From the NCBI GenBank assembly GCA_963920575.1, contig OY986965.1:9686290-9750289 (forward strand): DNA of 64,000 nt, in the 5' to 3' direction. The notes beneath the pieces were generated by a model. That model saw only the letters and a list, made by a program, of their open reading frames with translations. It made no database searches and was not told the origin of the DNA. Positions 45,899-56,747 of this stretch are shown one piece after another; the stretch's first letter is position 1, and every line of letters begins with the position of its first letter. This stretch comes from Narthecium ossifragum. Taxonomy: Eukaryota; Streptophyta; Magnoliopsida; Dioscoreales; Nartheciaceae. The position numbers were made by a program, and so were the translations under genes.

Positions 45899-46301
45899 TC
45901 ACCATAATGTAGTTTCCTGGGCGAATCTGCATTCAAAGAGAATATGCTATGTAGTTTCCTGTTCCGTGTCGCAACAAGGGCAGAGTGGGTCGGGGGCTAG
46001 GCAGAGGCTCCAAAACACGGACTTTGTTGGTAGCTTTCCATGGAGGATCTTCCAGAGGAACATCTTGGGTCTTGGTCCTACTGGGACTTTCCAAATGCTT
46101 CGCCAAAACTGAAGGGGGTCTCCGGTGCTCTGTTTGCCATCCATGTGCTCTAGCATTTGGTACACAGATGCCGTGGTGACCTTGTCGTCCTTGGTCCATG
46201 TCCATCTGGGGCGATCAAGCATGGCATGGGAAGGTAGGGTAGCATGGAGGAGTTTCTCTATCATGATTCGATGGAAGAAGCATGAGAGTTTGTGCACGTC
46301 C
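45899..46301 (-). pseudogene. C-terminal fragment of a LINE reverse transcriptase ORF (zf-RVT)
   Basis: Minus frame with RPRWTWTKDDKVTTASVYQM, WRSIWKVPVGPRPKMFLWK, then KLPTKSVFWSLC and CPCCDTEQET, followed past an in-frame TAG by HILFECRFAQ and a stop at 45899. This W-W-P-x-x-F-x-W/zinc-binding region is found at the end of plant L1-type LINE ORF2. The rest of ORF2 is missing: at 46302 the frame is cut by the gypsy LTR terminus TGTCGCGCC. No poly(A) tail identified on the left. Confidence 0.75.
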
Positions 46302-47597
46302 TGTCGCGCCCCGAACCGTGAAAGCTCAACCGGGCCGGGCGACGCAAACCGGAACCTAACTAAATGCGGAATAATTTTGGCGATGGGTTCCATCTAATCT
46401 ACTATTCTCCCTAAACAATTCACAAGCACCCTTATTATAACAATAATCTCAAACCTCAACAAGATACAACACGATATAATTCAAAATCCTCGAAAGGGTT
46501 AACATTTATACAACATACTTCCGTAAGAGACTATCTAAACAAAAGAGGGTAGATGACAATCACCGCTCCTCAAGCACTGCCAGACGCCACCGCGCCACCA
46601 AACACCTACCCGGTAGGGGCTGCTAAAGAAGAGCTAACGCCTGCATCTGCAAAATGCAGCCCGGGTAGGAGCGAGCACTAAGCTCAGTAAGGTTCTACAC
46701 TATTATACACATAAGGAAGAGGGAAATGCAACAGTGTCGCCCTCTGGTAAGGCCTGGGTGTACACAGGGGTCCCAGAACCCGATCGAGTGTCCCTGAACG
46801 CAGGAAACCAGCATTGTAGACTCACAAGTAGGAAACCAGCACTGCCGACAGGAAATGGCACCGCTGAGTAGGCACACCCTCTACTCAAGAGTCGTAGATC
46901 ACCGGACACTGGCTACTCTTAGCACCCAGCTCGAGGCCGACACGACCTCTAAAACATCAATCAACAAGTGTTCAAGTCATCTAGGCCTATCATCGAAATT
47001 GACTGAACACAACCATTCGAACATGGACCAAGCTACCCAACCCCGGTCCTAGGGCTAAATCCAAGGTTCCAAGCCTCGGGACGGCGACCCACAAAATCAC
47101 CCACGCCCTAACCTTATGCAACTAATGCACAACCAGAATGCATGCTATGATCATGCGCAGGTAAGAAGTAAGCATGCAACAGTATGATAAAATAACACAC
47201 AAGTCTAACTGGATCGCTGCAGTGATACTACCGACCGCTGTCAGCCAATCCGCAGCGGGTCCAGACATTACGACGGTACCATGACCATCAACCATAGACT
47301 CCTGTAATGGGAAGTAACCCCGAAAACTCAAATGAATAGTATAATATAATATTATATGTTTTGAACATATAATATTATTTTAAATCACCAAGATCCTCTA
47401 CTTCGAGGCTAAGTGACCTCGTCGATCCGACATCCAAAAAATGTCGGATTCGTGATCCAACTTAGAAACCCATAGATAAACATGCTGGGATCAACCTATC
47501 CAAAACCGGGAAACATCCGACGGCTCGATCACCGGGAAAACGCTAATCAAAATCATTAATATCACTAGTTACCTCTAATTGCTGCAACGTAGCCCAT
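46302..47597 (-). mobile_element. Gypsy LTR fragment, same family as 1-2219
   Basis: The outer end TGTCGCGCCCCGAACC at 46302 is the LTR 3' terminus read on plus. From 46610 on, the sequence is collinear with 1-1080 (shared GACGGCGACCCACA, ATAATATTATATG, GGGAAAAC, CTGCAACG). It is broken at 47597 by the Athila LTR. The part beyond the break, corresponding to 1080-2219, is not seen on the other side. Confidence 0.82.
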
Positions 47598-47969
47598 TGA
47601 TGAGTGCATGAAAGTGCACTCTGAACAACCTTATAACCATCTCAATTGCTAGATTATTATCCTTAATCAGCATCTTTATTACTAATTTTATACTTTTATA
47701 TGCTTCACATAGTTGTTTGGAAAATGCAGGAAATTGGAGCTAAAAGAAGCTGAAAAGAGTATATGGATCAATTTCAACAATTAATCTGTACCTGTTCATG
47801 AAGAACCAGATGATGTGCCATATATGGTTGGAAAGCTCTTGAAGTCTAGATTCTGGGGAATTTTACGGTTCGTGATTGTGAGTTTCCTAGAGGAAGTTAC
47901 GGCAATTTCAGTACCGATGCGCAGTCTGAATGGCAGAAAGGAAAATAAGCTGGAAGTCCGAGCGATCCG

Positions 47970-48315
47970 CCGATCGATCGGACCTCACAGAATCGTGACA
48001 GAACATGCATTTTTTGGCTGAATATGATCCGATCGATCCCTCCTTCGCTCCTATAGGGTCCGATCGATCCGACACCAATGGTCCGATCGATCGGACTCGG
48101 AAAAAGTCAAAAACAGCGGATTTTTACTCAACCAATCGATCCAACATTCATAATCCGATCGATCGGACTTGGGAATTAAAGGGTGACAGAACGTATGCTT
48201 TTTAGAGGAGCAGAGTTCGATCGATCCGTCCATCGATCGGACACGGACGAAGTTAGAAGATTGGAGATTTCAAGAGACCGATCGATCCAACATCCCGAGA
48301 AGGATCGATCGGACT
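47970..48315. repeat. GATCGATC palindrome array in Athila U3
   Basis: About eleven sites (CCGATCGATCGGACC, CCGATCGATCC, CCGATCGATCGGACT, TTCGATCGATCCG and others), often paired, lie between 47972 and 48312, ending 58 bp before the TATA box. Confidence 0.87.
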
Positions 48316-48372
48316 TGCCCAGTGACGAAAATCAACGGTTTTGATTAATCCGAGTTTACTAATTCTTGGACC

Positions 48373-48382
48373 CTATAAATAG
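48373..48382 (+). promoter_or_regulatory. LTR TATA box CTATAAATAG
   Basis: Preceded by AATCCGAG-like sequence and followed by GGAAACTTAGGGC, as in the nested fragment at 33449 (complement). Confidence 0.75.
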
Positions 48383-49349
48383 GAAACTTAGGGCTAATCA
48401 AAGGGGACTTCTTGGACGTTTTTGGAGGCTCTTTTCAGGACTTTTTCAAGAGGAAGAAGATGAAGACATCTCCATCCATGGCCGAGTAATCCACGGGCAT
48501 GGCGGACGGATGATCTAGCGAGGATTAGAGTTTCTTCTCCAACAATGGTTCATAGTTTTTAATCTTAATTGTTAAACTCTTTTCTATGTATTGGATCTTC
48601 AAATATTATTTTCAGATTATGGATTTCTATGTGGTTAAACATTATTATAAATCCAGTCATGCTTCTTTTATGATATTGTGATACCACAGTTATCTCTTTT
48701 GATTCTCCTACCGCGTCTCATGAGACCTTTGCTATGCATTGCCCGTAGTGACAGCTGGTATTGTGTATTCTTAGGGATCTGGTTAGATAAGGTTGGGGCT
48801 CTATACCGTGAGATCTTTGCTATGCATTGCCGATTGTGAGAGTTGGTATTGTGTATTCTTAGAGATCCGATTAGAGTTAGGGCTTTGTCCCGATGAACTT
48901 TTGCTGCGCGTTGCCTGTAGTGACAGCCGGTATCGTGTATTCTTAGGTTTGGTTGGATGAAGTTAGAACTATAAAAAGGAGGAACCAATCATAGAAAGAG
49001 ACATTTATATTTTATCAGATTCATAATTCTATATCTTCCGGTTAAGGCGATTGGGATGTGAATCCCTTAACTGAGTACCATATGAACCATTGAGAAGAGA
49101 AGAACCTAAATCCGAGTGACGTGATTCCTGAAGCCTAGCCTCATTCAAATCCTGATTTCTTTGTTATCTTTATCTTACCATTACATCTTCGATCTATTTT
49201 CTTAACTTTTATCCCTCTTGATTGTTTTCAATTTATTGTTATTTGTATTTCTGGATCTTTCCTTCTTGTCTCTCTGTGGGATTCGACCTCTCTTATGCTG
49301 TACTGCACCGCGACCGCTGTGCGTGACACATTTGAGCGACATCAAAAAT

Positions 49350-49367
49350 TGGCGCCGTTGCCGGGGA
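49350..49367 (+). other. Primer binding site, tRNA-Asp
   Basis: TGGCGCCGTTGCCGGGGA is complementary to the 3' end of plant tRNA-Asp (CCCCGGCAACGGCGCCA) and lies five bases after the LTR end. Confidence 0.92.
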
Positions 49368-49526
49368 GACGGTTCAGAAAAGCGCCAGACTCAGATTACA
49401 GTGTTTGTAGACACCGAAAGCGGTAACTTCGTTCATTTTCTTTAGTCTTTATTTCTTTATTTCTTTATTTTGGTTTTGATTTTTTTTAGTTGGTTTGCAT
49501 CTTTTGGATCGTGTGTTTGCTGGTGT

Positions 49527-52500
49527 ATGCCTCGGTATAGAGACGAACTAGGCAGATTTGCTAGACGCCCCGAGGGTGATTCTGAAACTTCTGATAGTGA
49601 GACATATATTGCTGATCTTTTTGACGCACAGTCAAAAACTTCACATCATACTTTCATTATGGCTGAGCACGAGGAACAACAAGCTCCTAGGAGTTTGCAA
49701 GAATATTTGCATCCAACACGCACTGCTACACCTTCATGCATCATGTTTCCACCTAATGCTGCACATGTTGACTTTAAACCTGGCATGATTCAGTTGCTTC
49801 CTACCTTTCATGGGTTGGAAAATGAAAATCCATATGTGCATATTAGGGAGTTTGAGGAAGTAGTAGCGACCTTCCATGGCCAACCAGGTGCACTAGATAT
49901 GATCCGACTTAAGTTCTTTCCCTTCTCACTGAAGGATAGAGCAAAGAGTTGGTTATATTCCTTGAGGCCACGATCTATAGGATCTTGGGCTGAAATGACA
50001 CAGATATTTTTCAACAAGTATTTCCCACAGCACAAAACCAATGCACTTAAGAGATAGATTTCGATCTTCACACAGAAGGATAGTGAAACTTTGTATCAGG
50101 CGTGGGAACGATTTAAAGACATGTTGAATTTATGTCCTCATCATGGATATGAAAGTTGGCGTCTTGTTAGTTATTTCTATGATGGTTTAACTGTTAGAGA
50201 ACGCCAATTTGTTGAGATGATGTGTAATGGTGAATTTGTGCAAAAAGATCCTGACGCAGCTATTGAGTATTTGACAGAGCTTGCTGAGAAAGCTCATACA
50301 TGGACTGGACCGAATGCAACAGAAAGTACAAACAGGGCCAGACCACCACCGCAACAACAAGGTGGAGGAATTTATCAGCTGCGGGAGGAGGATGCACTCA
50401 AGGCAAAAGTGGAGAGTCTAACAAGGGAGCTGGAGCTATTAAAGACCAAAGATATGATGGCAGCCCGAACCTCTCCATACAATGAACCTACAAGGCCGGC
50501 TGGGCCATGTGCGATCTGTCAAGGCGCGGACCACCAGATTGATGATTGCCCCACCTATGCTGAGATGAGAGGTGTGTACGACGAGCATTGTAACGCTGTA
50601 GGCGGATTCAGGAGGCCGTACACTCCCTATTCAGAGACGTATAATCCAGGATGGCGAGAGCATCCAAACTTCAGCTGGAAGTCGAACGCTCCACAGAGCA
50701 ACGAGCATCATCAACCGCCACCTAATAAGCCTTTTTCTAACCCTCCTTATAATACATCTGGTTTTCCTAGGCCTACATTTAATGATAATTTACAGGAACT
50801 AAAATCTATGATTGTGCAGGAATCTAAGGAAAGGAAGGAGGATATTCAAGAGATCAAGAGCCAGATCACAAAGTTGATCAACTCTTTGAGCGTGCATGAA
50901 CGAGGGAAGTTCCCAGCTCAACCTCAACAAACGCAGGTATCTAGTGTTGAGCAAAATAATGTGAAGGAGATGAATGTCATAACTCCAAGAAGCGGGAAAA
51001 CAACAAAAAGCCCTTCCCAAGAGGCCACCGAATCTCCTATTGCTATTGAAGAAGAGGACCGAATTGAGGAGGACCATGTAGAGACCGATCATTCAGATGG
51101 CCCTACACCAGGTGACTTTCAGGTACGTGTCCCTTTCCCTCAGGCATTGAAATCCACTAAATTTACTATGGAGCCCAACAGCGAGATTTTGGAGCATCTT
51201 CGGCAGGTTAAGGTAAACCTTCCTCTTTTGCATGTTATTAAGCAAATTCCTACATATGCTAAAGTGATTAAAGATTTATGCACTATGAAGAGACGACATC
51301 ATGTAAAGAAAACTGCATTTTTAACAGAGCATGTTAGTGCATTGCTTCAGCACAGGATTCCTCCTAAATATAAGGATCCTGGCTGTCCTACTGTTTCGTG
51401 TTTCATTGGAGAGCATGAAGTAGGACAAGCTTTATTAGATCTTGGTGCGAGTGTAAATTTGATGTCATATTCTGTTTACTTGCAACTTGGTTTGGGACAG
51501 ATTAAGTCGACATCTGTGATTTTGCAATTGGCAGATAGATCCACGAAAACTCCACGAGGTGTAGTTGAGGATGTGCTTGTTCAAATAGATAAATTTTATT
51601 ATCCTGTTGATTTCTTAGTCTTGGATACTCAGGCTATAGTAACTGCTGATTGTAGGATTCCCATTATCTTAGGTAGACCGTTTCTTGCTACTGCTAATGC
51701 TATAATTAATTGCAGGAATGGCTTAATGAAGTTAACTTTTGGGAATATGACTTTAGAAATCAATGTTTTTAATGTTGCTAAGCAGCCTGATGAGGATGAT
51801 GAATGCCAGCAGACTTACCAGATTGATCTGCTCACTGAAGAGGAGTTTGCTACATCTGAAATTAATTCTCTTGAATTAGATTTGGATGAAAATGTTGATG
51901 TTGATGGTATGTGTAAAAATTTGGAACATTGTTCCTTTGCAGGTCCATGGAATCCAAAGTTTGAAGAACTGCCAGAAAGAGGACAGCCACCAACACCATC
52001 ATCAATAGAGCCGCCCAAACTGGACCTGAAGCCGCTTCCTCAAGGTTTAAAGCACGCCTATCTTGGTCCAGGTGATACATACCCAGTGATTATTTCTTCG
52101 GCATTAACTGCAGAGCAAGGTGAGCAATTACTTAGCATTTTGAATGAGCATAAATCAGCTATTGGATGGAGTATAGCAGATCTGAAAGGTATTAGTCCCT
52201 TGATATGTTCCCATATGATTAATCTCGAACAAGGGGTTGTACCTCGCAGGGATCCTCAGCGTAGGTTGAACCCTACAATGAAAGAGGTAGTAAAAACTGA
52301 AGTGTTGAAATTATTAGATGCAGGGATTATCTACCCCATTGCTGATAGCAAATGGGTGAGCCCTACACAGGTTGTGCCTAAAAAATCTGGTGTCACTGTT
52401 GTTAAAAATGAAAGTGGAGACTTTGTCCCCACTAAATTAGTGACAGGATGGCGTATGTGCATAGATTATAGAAAATTGAATGCTGCCCCCCGTAAGGAAC
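49527..52500 (+). pseudogene. Athila gag-protease with truncated reverse transcriptase
   Basis: The likely start is ATG 49527 (MPRYRDELGRF), just after the leader. The gag domain covers about 49780-50290 (RAKSWLYSLRPRSIGSW; WERFKDMLNLCPHH). A CCHC-like knuckle (CAICQGADHQIDDC) is near 50510. The Athila-type protease has DLGASVNLM near 51440 and RPFLATANAIINC. RT opens with GWRMCIDYRKLN near 52450 and is cut at once. One in-frame TAG at 50055-50057, in place of an expected Gln codon in gag, is the only internal stop; otherwise the frame is open for about 990 codons. Gag would form the particle and the protease process it. The structure is damaged by the 3' truncation in any case. Confidence 0.9.
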
Positions 52501-54478
52501 TACGTGTCCCTCCTGCATGAGGACACACCCCAAACCGTCACCATTGGCATCGCAGTAGACACTGTAATCTATGCCTCGCTCGGGGACGATCAGCACTGGC
52601 GCACTGGTCAACCTCGTCCTCAGCTCCAGAAAGGATCGCTCACAAGCATCATCCCACATGAACGAGACGCCCTTCTGTGTAAGTCTGGTCATCGGTCCGG
52701 AAACTCTGGAGAAGTCCTACATGAACCGTCTGTAGTATCCCGCCCGGCCTATGAAACTGCGGACCTCGAACACTGTCCTCGGTCTCTGCTACTGTACCAC
52801 TGCCTCTATCTTGGTTGGGTCGATTGAGATCCCTGCTGCCGACACCACGTGCCTAAGGAATCCCACCTGTACAAGCCAGAACTCGCACTTGGAAGCCTTG
52901 GCATATAGTCGATGCTCCCGAAGTAGCTGCAACACTGTCGCCAAGTGTCGTCCGTGCTCCTCCTCTGACCGAGAGTAGATCAGAATGTTGTCGACGAACA
53001 CCACCATGAACCGGTCTAGGAACTGCCGGAATATCCTCTGCATCAGATCCATGAACGTTGCTGGTGCGTTTGTCAGCCCAAACGGCATCACCACGACCTC
53101 GTACTGGCCGTACAGAGTCCGGAAAGCTGTCTTCGGGATGTCGCAATCCGAAACCTCAATTGGTGGTAGCCTGTGCGGAGGTCGATCTTCGAGAACACTG
53201 AAGATCCTCACAACTGGTCAAATAAGTCGTCGATCCACGGCATCGGATACATGCTCTTCACCGTCAACCTGTTGAGCCGCCTGTAGTCTATGCAAAGTCG
53301 AAGGGTACCATTCTTTTTCTTTGCGAACAACACTGGCGCCCCCAAGTGAGACATGCTGGGATGGATGAAGCCTCTGCTGGTTTGCTCGTCCAACTGGGTC
53401 CTCAACTCGCTCTGCTCTGCTGGTGCCATCCTGAAAGCTGGGAGAGAGATCGGTGCGGTACATAGTACTAGGTTGATAATCAACCTCTGGACGGTGGAAG
53501 CCCCGTTAATACCTCGGGAAACTGTTCTGCAAAGTCGCATACGATCCTAGGAAAACTACTCTGATGCACTCCCTCGGAACCAAACAGGGACAGGCTAGCC
53601 AGCAAGGCTGAAAGCTCGCCGCCACGCCTTCCCACACCACAAGCAAAGGAATCGGCTGAGAACCGATCCCCTAACAATATGAACCGTGTCCCGTCAGGTG
53701 CCCAAGCGACCACCCTCCGGCGACCACAGTCGATGACGGCTCGGTATGCTGCTAACCAGTCCATACCGAGTATCACGTCAAAGCCTGTCATGTCTAGCAC
53801 GCACAGGTCTAGACAGACACGAAGGCCTCCAACCTCCAAGGAACAAGATCGACAGACCCGGTCTACGCTGACCGCTCCGCCAATAGGTGAGTCTACTGAC
53901 TGCGCCACCTCTAGCCAACTCGTCTCTAATCCTAACGATACCACACACATGCTAGCAACATAGGAATGAGACGCCCATGAATCTATCAGCACAACTACTA
54001 AAGAACTAGAAAGCTGAAAGATACCTCTGAGTACATATGGCTCTGCCGCTACCTGCTGATACTGTTGTGGCGGCTGGTACAACTGAACGGTGTCCGACTG
54101 CTATCTCTCTGGGAGGGCAAACACATGCCCTCGCTGACCACCTCCACCTCTAGAGTGGCTCGGTCCAACCCTTGATCCGCGCCCATCACTGCTTTCCTGC
54201 CAAGCACTGAACCCTCCGCCTCTACTACCAGGCGGCACAGCGCCCTACGCTCCACGCATGTGACAGTCTCTACGGAAGTGCCCCAGCTGCCCGCACCGGA
54301 AGCACGTGATTGACGCTCCATCATGCTGCTGACCCTGGCCTCCCCCAGACGAAACCTAGAGAAACTGGGCTGATTGACTCTGCAACTGCGGCTGAAACTG
54401 CTGAGGGCGCCGCGACTACTGTCTGAAGTGTCACGGGCGCTGCTGTTGGCCTCTACCGAATACCTCTCTACCCTGGGG
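52501..54478 (-). pseudogene. Tekay-like Ty3/gypsy gag-pol fragment, antisense
   Basis: Read on minus from 54478: gag with a zinc knuckle (ITCFRCGQLGHFRRDC, about 54310-54263), a protease (FDVILGMDWLAAY near 53780), reverse transcriptase ([14 protein letters not shown] near 53290; [16 protein letters not shown] near 53060; [10 protein letters not shown] near 52980), then the start of RNase H (VYCDANGDGLGCVLMQ), where it breaks at about 52500. The catalytic YVDD-type box reads FVDN. There are several stops and frame changes. Integrase and chromodomain are missing. The protease and RT motifs fit the chromovirus branch (Tekay/Del). It is joined end-on to the Athila element on the left and abuts an LTR on the right. 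Confidence 0.85.
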
Positions 54479-54768
54479 TGTGAGGACCCGTACCTCCAAC
54501 CTGGTCCGACCGCGTTAGGTCGAGGGTCTGGGTTTGTGGTTTGGCTCGGTTGGCCTTGGGATGCGATCGGTTGATCGCATCGCCGTTTTTGACCCTAGTG
54601 GCATTTTGGTAAATATGCTCCCTGGTGGTCAGTTTCACACCCGCGTTGCACACATGGCCTTTGATTGATGTATGTGTTTGATTAGAACCTTTAGGGCGCG
54701 CCCGATCGAAAGATCGGAGCTCGATCGGGAGAGATCGAATCGGACGGCTGGGATTGATTCCAGCTTTC

Positions 54769-54776
54769 TATTTAAA
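54769..54776 (+). promoter_or_regulatory. LTR TATA box TATTTAAA with upstream GATCG palindromes
   Basis: Upstream, 54700-54745, lie GGGCGCGCCC, CCGATCGAAAGATCGG and GCTCGATCGGGA, forming overlapping dyads. The CT-rich tract follows directly, as in many plant leaders. Confidence 0.6.
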
Positions 54777-55310
54777 CCCTTTCTCTTCTCTCTCTCTTTC
54801 TTTCCTTCTTCTTCTCCTGCGTTCTCTTTCTCCTCTCTCTCTCCTGCGGCTGGGTGCTAGGGCATCGGAGGCGTGGCTTTCGAGGAGCGGTTTCCGGCGA
54901 TCGGAGTTGGGGGATGCGTGGAGGAGCTGCCCTATCTCTTCAAGTAGGTGTTTCTACCTCGATCTTTGGATCGGGTTCTCCTAGGATAGGTTTAATGCCT
55001 TTTTGCTGTAGGAATATTTGTTAGAATGTTGTGTAATTCATTGTGCATGTGTTATAGATGCCTTGAAGTTTCCCTACCTCGCGATTTTCGTATTTTAACG
55101 GCTGATTTTCCGTATTCTCGCCATTTATCGGTTTTCGGCCATTTTAACCTAAATTGGAGATTTAACCGTCAAAAATGGGATTTCTTTATACCATTGGTTT
55201 CCCCATCATCTTTTATGTATGCTTGCAAAGTTTCATTGAATTCCAACGTGAATTGATCCTTGAAATCCAAGAAATTGGATTTCCAGCACTGTTCTGATGA
55301 ACTGTGCCTA

Positions 55311-55787
55311 AGGCTCGACGGTCGATCGGTGCATCGACCGTCAAGCGTTGATACGCTCTTTCGGGGCTCGACGGTCGACCGGTGCATCGACCGTCGAGTA
55401 TTGTTTTACTCTTTCTGGGCCTGGCGGTCGACCGTCGGATCGACCGTTGCATCGACCGTCGGATCGACCGTCGCATCGACCGTCGCATCGACCGTCGGGC
55501 TCTGTCGGGATTTAGGACTCCCACGGTCGATGGATCGATCGACCGCGGGATCTCTCTCTCCTTTTTCATCCCACCTGACGGTCGACCGTCGGATCGACCG
55601 TCGCATCGACCGTCAGGCGCTGTTTGGTTTTGGGCTTCCCAGGGTCGATGGGTGGATAGACCGTCGGCCATGGGGTTTCCCTCGTTTTGGCCTCACGGTC
55701 GACCGTGGCATCGACCGCGACATCGACCGTGGCCTCACGGTCGACCGTCGGATCGACCGTCACATCGACCGTCACATCGACCGTGGG
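55311..55787. repeat. Array of GGTCGACC dyads and 12-bp CGGATCGACCGT repeats
   Basis: About 25 copies of the 12-mer (CGGATCGACCGT, CGCATCGACCGT or CACATCGACCGT) come in six to seven clusters. Each cluster opens with CGGTCGACCG(T) or CGGTCGAT and is separated by 25-40 bp of unrelated sequence. The open frames across it (IDRR repeats) are artefacts of the multiple-of-three period. Confidence 0.88.
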
Positions 55788-56499
55788 CCCTTGAACATTG
55801 TTTTCTGGCTTTTCTTTGAATGGCTTTCAATCGTGATTGATCTTTAAACATGTTGGGAAGTTTACAAGTGGATTTTGTAGAGTTTTCAAAGGATTCTATC
55901 GGGTTTGAGGATCGAATCGAGTATTTTCCTTTTTGGACGAATCTAGGGTTTTGATTGCATTTAATACATGTTTGATTGTAGTTAAATGTTTCTTTGGTTG
56001 CTTAACCATTAGTTGGCCATGAGTGCTAGCTAATGAGGAATTGTGGAACCTTAGCCTCTTGCCGGCGAGTGCCGAGGGCTATTGTATAAATGTGGCCAGT
56101 TACCTGCGGGGTAACTGTGGAACCTTAGTCTGTCAGGTGCAAGAGAGCACTGAAGACTATTGTATATCTGTGTTCGATGCTTGGTTCAATATCTTTGTTT
56201 GGTTAGCATAGTTTATCTGTAGTTGAGGCCTTTGCTATGCTTACCCTTTGGCTAGCTGTAAGCTATGCCTTGCCCTGTATGATTAATGACATCTTGTTGC
56301 ATGCTTATATCTTGTTATCTGTGCCTAAGCATGATAACGCGTGAAAAGTGCACAAATCGCCCCTTTAACTAGGTCCTGTTAGCCTCCGAGCAATGCTATT
56401 TTGATGGTCTATTGTGCATTTCAGGTATAAGAGCCTTCAACGAAGGTTAGATCAAGTTTGGGGCTAAAACGAAGTGATTCTGGCAATCCTGCGTGAAGG

Positions 56500-56675
56500 A
56501 GATCGATCTGCATCCTAATGGAGATCGATCTCATTATTCCAGCAAGAAGCGGTCCAGTCGAAGCAAAGGAGATCGATCTTCATCATGAAGGAGATCGATC
56601 TTGGTCGGGCGTATTCCAGATCCAGAGTTCGCAGAACGAAGGAGATCGATCTTCTTCCCTATGGAGATCGATCTC
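56500..56675. repeat. AGATCGATCT palindrome array in Athila U3
   Basis: Six GGAGATCGATCT sites in three pairs (about 56500/56520, 56569/56590, 56641/56661) are 20-22 bp apart within a pair and about 70 bp between pairs, ending about 65 bp before the TATA box. Confidence 0.88.
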
Positions 56676-56737
56676 ATTTTATGCTGGGAGAAAAATAAAG
56701 GGCTGAGATTTAATCCGAGTTAGGGTTTTATTAAGGC

Positions 56738-56747
56738 CTATAAATAG
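56738..56747 (+). promoter_or_regulatory. LTR TATA box CTATAAATAG
   Basis: Preceded by TTTAATCCGAGTTAGGG and followed by GTG TTAGGGG; same core as in the other Athila-like LTRs. Confidence 0.75.

Larger units (their letters stand above)
47598..49344 (+). repeat. 5' LTR of the first Athila element, 1747 bp
   Basis: TGATG at the start and CATCA at the end are perfectly inverted, and the similarity extends imperfectly for about 20 bp. It contains a palindrome array (47970-48315) and a TATA box at 48373. Three repeats sharing GTATTGTGTATTCTTAG (48750-48950) are also present in the fragment 32583-34232. Confidence 0.88.
47598..52500 (+). mobile_element. Athila-lineage retrotransposon, 5' part only
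   Basis: 5' LTR 47598-49344, PBS 49350-49367, gag-protease and the first residues of reverse transcriptase. It is cut at about 52500, where antisense Tekay-like sequence begins. There is no 3' LTR. The bases before it (CCCAT, 47593-47597) belong to the older LTR it landed in. Confidence 0.9.
54479..56331 (+). mobile_element. Gypsy-type LTR, plus orientation, interrupted by Athila
   Basis: It starts TGTGAGGACC, like the LTR at 2219 (minus), and shares GGTAAAT, TTTCACACCCGCG and TGTATGTGTTTGA with it. A TATA box (TATTTAAA, 54769-54776) is followed by a long CT-rich tract (54780-54845). Downstream is an array of CGGTCGACCG repeats. A duplicated block with TGTGGAACCTTAG and GGCTATTGTATA lies at 56036-56175. 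At 56332 the second Athila LTR begins, so the 3' end is not in the window. Confidence 0.75.

Noticed and set aside
46302..46393. Extension of the LINE frame upstream
   Set aside because: The added residues lie in the gypsy LTR terminus and are chance reading.
48668..48988. Minus-strand ORF of about 106 codons
   Set aside because: It falls on the three internal repeats of the Athila LTR, antisense to transcription.
55213..55847. Open frames rich in IDRR or TVDA repeats on both strands
   Set aside because: The 12-bp repeat period keeps frames open; no start context or homology. Annotated as repeat.
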